Below, piece by piece: positions 58,151 through 64,000 of a DNA stretch of 64,000 nucleotides. Position 1 is the first letter of the stretch, and each line of letters opens with the position of its first letter. The DNA lies in NCBI GenBank assembly GCA_029204225.1, contig CM055100.1:27606649-27670648 (forward strand), read 5' to 3'. The notes beneath the pieces are model-generated. The model was not told where the DNA came from. It saw only the letters and a program-made list of their open reading frames with translations, and made no database searches. A program made the position numbers and the translations under genes. This DNA comes from Diphasiastrum complanatum. Taxonomy: Eukaryota; Streptophyta; Lycopodiopsida; Lycopodiales; Lycopodiaceae.

Positions 58151-59952
58151 ACTATTTGCTTTGCACATATTCCCTTGGAAACAAGGAAGAAGGATGATCC
58201 ATGCCCTTGCAAAGAGATAATGGTTGGATATTCATCCTCCAAAAAGGCTTATAGAGTCTTTGTGCTCTCTACTTCTCAGGTGATTGAAAGTAGAGATGTT
58301 ATATTCCATGAAGATCAACATCCATAATTTGAAGGGGCCGAGATCAAGTCACCTCAAGATCTATCACCTATCATGCCTATTAAAGACCATCAAGACTTGT
58401 TGGGGTCAAGATTTGAGGAGGAGTCACCTTGGGTTTACACACCTAGGAGGACAGCTAGAGAGAGATCCAAGCCTAACAGGCTTTCTTATGATGACAAAGG
58501 CACGCAAGTGGAGCTTGATTCCACCAATTTTGCATATTTCATCTCACATGAAGAGCCAAAGGATGTTGAAGAGACACTCAATACCAAGGAATGGTATGAT
58601 ACCATGAAGCAAGAATATGAAGCCTTGATCATCAACAACACTTGGGAGATTGTGGATCCTCCATCCAACAAGCACATCATTGGACCCAAGTGGGTATTTC
58701 GATTCAAGTTAATCAAGATGGCACTATCAACAAGTACAAGGCAAGATCATGTGCCAAGGGATTTGCTCAAATCCATGGACTTGATTATAAAGAGACCTTT
58801 GCACCCATGAAAAAAATGGTGACAATAAGGATTCTTATATCTCTTGCTACCTATTTCAAGTGGAAGGTGTTCCAATTGGATGTTTCCAATGCATTTCTCA
58901 ATGGTTATCTTCAAGAGGAAATTTACATGGAACAACCTCAAGGATTCATCAAGGATGAATCAAAGGTGTGTTTGCTTTTCAAGAGTCTTTATGGACTCAA
59001 GCAAGCACCAAGATCTTGGTATGAGAGACTCAAGTCTTTTCTTATCTCACTAGGATTCACTCTTAGTGACTATGATCCTTCCATGTATATCAAGTTTGTT
59101 GCTAGTGATATTGTTATTCTTCTCATTTATGTAGATGACATTGTCCTATGTGGAAGTAGTATTAAATTGGTTGAAAAGACCAAAATAGCACTTGGAAAAG
59201 AGTTTAAGATGCAAGATCTAGGAGAGATCCATTACATATTAGGCCTAGAGATTGACTTTCATGATGATCATGCTTTTATTTGTCAATCTAGATATGCTCT
59301 TGCTATGTTGAAAAAGTTTCATATGGAAGGTTGTAAGGGCATTGACACACCTATGGAGCACATTGTAAAAGATCCTAATAAAGGTGATGAAAGATCCTTC
59401 AAGGATATCACACTTTTTAGGAGTCTTATTGGCTCCTTGATATGGCTTACCATCACTAGGCCCGACTTGACCTATGTGTGCACAAGTTGAGCCAATCTAT
59501 GCAAGATCCAAAGATCCAACATTGGAAGATGGCCAAGAAGGTTCTAAGGTATATATCTTCATCACATGATTATGGTTTACTTTACAAGAGTGAGGATTTA
59601 TCTATTATTGGCAACTCGGATTCGGACTTGTGACAAGATGGATTTGTTTGTCCACAAGTGCATATACTATCTTTTTTGGAGGAAATCTCATATCTTGGCT
59701 TTCCAAAAAACAAGATACTATCTCTCTTTCTTCTTGTGAGGCTGAGTATAAGGCACTCACTACATCAACAAAGAAGTGCTTTGGATCAAGAGGATTCTAT
59801 TGGACTGAAGTGCATCAAAGAGAAGGAGCTACCATTGTTATAATGTGATAATATCTCGGCCTAAGCACTTGCAAATAATCCAATTTTTCATGCAAGATGC
59901 AAGCACATAGAAGTGGCACAGCACTTTGGAGATCAATCAAAACATAAACTAA
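58151..59952 (+). pseudogene. Copia E pol remnant: integrase end, RT, RNase H
   Basis: Integrase C-terminus (AHIPLETRKKDDPCPCKEIM, YSSSKKAYRVFVLSTS), a linker, then RT: NNTWEIVDPPSNKHIIGPKW, QLDVSNAFLNGYLQEEIYME, SLYGLKQAPRSWYERLKSFL, VILLIYVDDIVLCGSS (catalytic YVDD, near 59130), LGEIHYILGLEIDFHDDHAF, GCKGIDTPMEHIVKD, SLIGSLIWLTITRPDLTYV. RNase H follows in other frames (SWLSKKQDTISLSSCEAEYK, near 59720) and ends at about 59950 (NPIFHARCKHIEVAQHF). Protease and most of integrase are deleted. The 3' LTR is absent; the element is cut at solo LTR G2. Confidence 0.92.
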
Positions 59953-60203
59953 TGTTGTTGTCCGTACAAAAACAGTAAGCTACTTTATTTCACACGTGTG
60001 GATCTAAAAATAGCATTTAATGAGCATTCTACACATAAAATTGCAAGATATCACAAGTATAGTGCACCAATAGATAGTAGAACCCAAAGAGAATCATGTA
60101 TAAGCATGAATGAGATAAGAGAGAGAGAAAGTCTTCTCTTCCCATGAGTTACATCGTTTTATAACAAATCCAAACCTAAAAAAACTAGTTGAAATCTTTC
60201 ACA
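59953..60203 (-). repeat. Solo LTR 'G2', shorter relative of G1
   Basis: On the minus strand TGTGAAAGATTTC...GGACAACAACA, sharing the TATA-like TTATAAAACG and the CT-rich leader with G1 (41803-42253) but lacking about 200 bases of the upstream half. No target duplication found (ACTAA and ACACT flanks). Confidence 0.65.
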
Positions 60204-63200
60204 ACACTTTGGAATTGATCACTCATCAAATCTAATTAGGACACTTGTAGCAAACCTAACTAGCTCGAACCACATCATAAATTGCTTTTGGCCTAATCAC
60301 GAAAATACAAGTGTACTTGCTTGAGTTGCCTCCTAAGCCAAAGATGGTCCTATCAGTAGCTTACGCATAGATGGTGACAATTTTTTTTTGCAATACCCTT
60401 AAACTCAACATAGATAACTTTTTTTATTTTTTCACATCATCCAAAAGACTAAGTGTCCACACTATCTTGGAATAAAATTAATATTATGGCCAAGAATGGG
60501 CTTGTACTTTTCTTTTTTAAAAACTACATTTTTTTATAGCCATTATTTTTAGCTTTTCTATTAAATGACCAAACATTTGTGTTGATATCTAAACTTATTA
60601 TTTTGTTAAAAAAAAGAAACCAAATTTGAATAAGGTCTTCAAATTAGGCCGAAGCGACAATATAGAATGAGTTGTTTTTGTTTTTCTTAAAAAATCACAA
60701 TTCTGACAATTATCATAATGATTTTAACCACTTAACAACTAACTTGGTAATTATGAGGACTCCTAAATTTGTTGTTTTGATGGATTAAAATGATAGTTTT
60801 TGTAAAAACATTAATTAGCTCTACAAAAAACAATTTGTCTTACATTTGTTGCTAAACTTTTGATAGTTATTTATTCTCATTTTTTAGGATATGTAGTAAC
60901 ATAATAAACAAAACATCTAATAACATCAAAAGGCTTTTGAAATGGATATCCATTGTTTAGGCATTATTTGTGACATTCCAATCAATGACACAAAAGTTTT
61001 GGTAATTATTGTGACATCATTCATAAGTCATTACAAAAAATTGAAAGGCTATTACAATGGGCATTCATTGTTTAAGCATTATTTTTGACATTCCAATTAG
61101 TGAAAGAAAAAATGTGGTGATAGCATGCCTCATCATTGATTTTTAAGAAAATTATTTAGTCCAATATAAGAAAGGTATTTTAATTGTATATGGTATGTCA
61201 CAATAAAATACTCATGTTTATCCTTTCGTACATAAGCTCGTGCAATACTTTTCAATGTTTATCATGCTAGAGCACACCTACATTCATAAAGTGTATCTTG
61301 CAAAATCCCTCGCTAGATTTTATCCCAAAAAGATAATTACTTTCCCAATGATATTAATAGTCTTTCATTTTCAAGATGACCAATACAATGAGGTTATATA
61401 CATATATTTATCTAGGACAAAACATTAATAACCATTCATAAGATAACATCAATTTTTATTGTATCACATTAAATTTTGTGTAATAATTGTATGGTCTACT
61501 TATTTTGACCACCTTTTTAGATAATTGTTGTAAAATGTCTATCAAGTGAAAATCCAATTCAAAGAGGCAAACATAATATCTCAAAAGTAAGATTTGTTTA
61601 AAATTTACAGTACACAACATATATCATTTTGCTGTAGTGATGTGTTGGTATTTTTTTGATTGCAAACACGTCTATTACAAAAAAAAAATTACTTGTTTGT
61701 TACAAAGTATATGTGTCAATATAATGGTTATTTTAAAAACCAAAGAAATGTAACTTTTTATTATGCCACTTTTATTAAGCTAACGTGAAGGTTTTATTTT
61801 GTTGTCATACTTTAGTTATCAAAGTTAGCATTGTAAGAATGGTAGAAGATTGAAGGTAAGACTTGCATGAAAGAGATTATGTCATAATATAACTTGTTTA
61901 AATAATTGCTTTGTGACTCATAAATTAAGCTTAGCTTCATAATTCATTGTTAGCATCACTACAATGATGATTACACCTAGCTTTGAAAGACTTGGGATTT
62001 ATAGAAACTTCTCTGATCCATTTTATTCGATTCATACAATGATGTGTGCTCTCAATAAATGTATACATGTGCAACTTGTCATATTGCATATGAAGTATTT
62101 CTTCAACACCTAATTCAATTGTAATAAGTATTGAAAATAATGTGCTATGGAGTACCTTTTTATATTTCATGATTCACTATCATACGAAACATGACTTATA
62201 CTAAATGCATATCATATGCATGATGTATTGAAAATGAAATAATACATGACTAATAACTTTTTGTAGTAGTAGATTATTATACCTTTCTAAAATTATTCTT
62301 TTCAAGAGAAAGTATATACGGTACATCATGTAAGTGACGGTGATCAAATACATGGCAATGAATATGAGTAGCTTGAGTCCTGTCATCTTGAGTACACTTG
62401 AAGTTTTGACCAATTTTATTAGTGTTTTATTGTTTATCACTCCCAATGAATTAACATGTAGTTTTCAAGTAAATCTATAGATTGAATCAATCTAAATATG
62501 ATGTAATGAATAGATAAACTATGTTCAAATTTACAAAGCATATTTTTGAGTTGTTTTTGTCAATCTTTTGAAACCATATCATTCTGAATTATAATTTGAG
62601 ATTTTTTAGAATATGAATGAAGCAATGTTGATTCCCCCAAGCACTACAAGCACATTCATATTCTATTTTCTAGTCGAAGATTTTTAGTGTGTACCTCTCA
62701 TTGACACATGCCTTGAAATTGGCATCCACTATGGATTTCTAGACAGCTCAAAGTCAAAATAAGATCGTTTTTTATTATGTGTTTCATACAAAAATCATTC
62801 AATAGTATCTAAACTTATTAAGTGATGATAATATTTTCATTTTCATTCTTCAAATAAATTATCTAGAACATGAAATAACACCCTAAATATATGAATTTTG
62901 CATATTGAACAACAAAATTTATATTTGTGCAAAGAAGTTGGAACTTTTATGAAAAAGCATGATCTCATGACATAATTATATAAAAGTTTAATTAATTGAT
63001 TTATTTTGATTACAACCCTTACATCTTGTAAGTTTTTTACATGGAAGCATGACTTTAGAGAGCATTATGGGGTTAATTCTCTTCATCTAACATTATTTTG
63101 ACTTTATCTTCCAATTCCACTATGAGCACACTTGAATTTTCTCAATTATTCGAAATTATGTTTATTTAGCTTCATGTATAGAGTAATTGAGTTTGTACAA

Positions 63201-63714
63201 GAAAATTACTTTTGAGAACATGATGTTGAATGATAATTTCGTCAATGGAAGGCTTATGTTGGAAATGACCTCATTAAGCCTATGCAATTTATTTAGAATA
63301 CGGGCTGAAAGTCAATGCATGAATATACATGTTTTACGTAAATGATCAAGATCAAGCTTAATCTCAGTGAAAGATAGTTTGATGTAGTTGGTATGCTCAT
63401 GTATTGACTTGTGTTAATATTGGGACTATCTAATGATAGAAAATGTTTTTTTTGTGTGTGTGTGTTTTGGTTCAAACCATTTTTAAAAGCATATTCAATC
63501 TTAAAAGTGTTTAGATACACCACACAAGTCAAGTCACTTGCAAAATCAAAAGACTTAAAAAAAAATCAACCAATACAAATACAAGTAGCTAGTTCTTCAT
63601 CAAACACTAAGAGTTATTCATCTTTTAGTCATTTAACAAATTAAATATTGGTAAAACATATTTCGGTTTATGGTTTTTTGAATAGTAGATATTGTCAAGA
63701 AACTTATACTAAAA
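60204..63714. other. AT-rich DNA without recognised genes
   Basis: The longest featureless stretch of the window. Short frames have no motif. The only structure I can support is the 115-bp duplication at 60931-61106. Confidence 0.5.
60931..61106. repeat. Diverged tandem duplication, 115-bp spacing
   Basis: AGGCTTTTGAAATGG...CATTCCAATCAATGA (60931) and AGGCTATTACAATGG...CATTCCAATTAGTGA (61046) match over about 58 bases. Confidence 0.7.
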
Positions 63715-63895
63715 ACATAGTAGAAGGCTCACCTTGATACCCTTTGACCACTTGCCTTTGCCTTTGCCCTTGAATTTTTGTTTGATGAACATGGCCTCTT
63801 TACCTTCTTGAGATGTTGTTGTAGAACTACCTCTTGCTTGAAGCCTTAACTCCTCATTCACCAAAATCTCTTGCAAATTCACAATATTGTGGCTT
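63715..63895 (-). pseudogene. Copia gag fragment related to element C
   Basis: The minus strand reads NLQEILVNEELRLQARGSST, then KFKGKGKGKWSKGIK. The same order (linker, RLQARG, basic GKGK stretch before the knuckle) occurs in element C near 54400-54530. Both ends are lost; the left end is AT-rich DNA, the right end satellite. Confidence 0.75.
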
Positions 63896-64000
63896 GCCAC
63901 ATGGCCTACATAGGCTTGTGTAGCAGGCCACATAGGCCTGCTATCTACCAAGCCTATCATAAGCTGCCATGTGGCAAGTCACGTATGTCTTCTATGTGAA
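63886..64000. repeat. Second locus of the CTTGCCACATGGCCTA satellite
   Basis: GTGGCTTGCCACATGGCCTA, AGGCTTGTGTAGCAGGCCAC and CTGCCATGTGGCAAGTCACG belong to the family at 42300-43196. It continues past the window end. Confidence 0.8.

Overview
This window looks like intergenic or heterochromatic DNA from a large, repeat-rich land-plant genome. The evidence is many Ty1/copia polyproteins primed by initiator-Met tRNA, a Ty3/gypsy remnant, hAT transposase relics, long (TA)n, (CT)n and (GA)n tracts and several local satellites. The density of old, mutually inserted elements would suit a fern, lycophyte or gymnosperm, but the sequence alone does not name the species. I find no gene that is clearly intact. 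I find no tRNA, rRNA, CRISPR or bacterial-type feature.

Layout. At 0-3.6 kb lies a broken histone H3 variant resembling a plant centromeric H3 (minus strand), a field of dispersed short motifs, a hairpin and two unassigned reading frames. At 4-7.2 kb are two decayed copia pieces. At 8.5-12.95 kb is the 5' portion of copia element 'A' (LTR, primer site, gag, protease, integrase, most of RT). At 13-20.4 kb are a hAT fragment, an isolated LTR, a gypsy gag/RT remnant, a 25-bp minisatellite and a 1.15-kb LTR (minus). At 20.4-27.3 kb are local duplications, a five-copy satellite, a kinase-RING pseudogene and a hAT transposase C-terminus. At 27.3-33.0 kb are copia 'B' copy 1 with a MITE-like insert, a DNA-methyltransferase-like exon, and the missing 3' portion of element A in inverted orientation. 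At 33.3-36.6 kb are unclassified gag-like frames ending at the plus-strand partner of the 1.15-kb LTR. At 37.9-42.3 kb are copia 'F' pieces and a solo LTR (G1). At 42.3-45.3 kb are satellites and microsatellites. At 45.3-55.8 kb is copia 'C', interrupted by a complete copia 'B' copy 2 (5-bp target duplication found) and by a solo LTR (H). At 55.8-60.2 kb are copia 'E' and solo LTR G2. At 60.2-63.7 kb is AT-rich DNA without recognisable content, then a gag scrap and satellite run to the end.

The most informative structural point is that element A is split into two complementary halves in opposite orientation (break near 12.95 and 33.0 kb), and a second LTR pair (19.3-20.4 minus, 35.5-36.6 plus) straddles the same interval with flanks matching at 4 of 5 bases. 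One inversion of about 20 kb explains both.

The most biologically interesting content is not transposon-derived in an obvious way: the CENH3-like histone with one in-frame stop and an unusual Ser/Pro-rich downstream frame; a kinase-like domain followed by a RING finger; and an exon with DNA-methylase motif I bounded by plausible splice sites. All three carry disabling lesions here, so they are best read as pseudogenes or captured fragments whose functional parents lie elsewhere.
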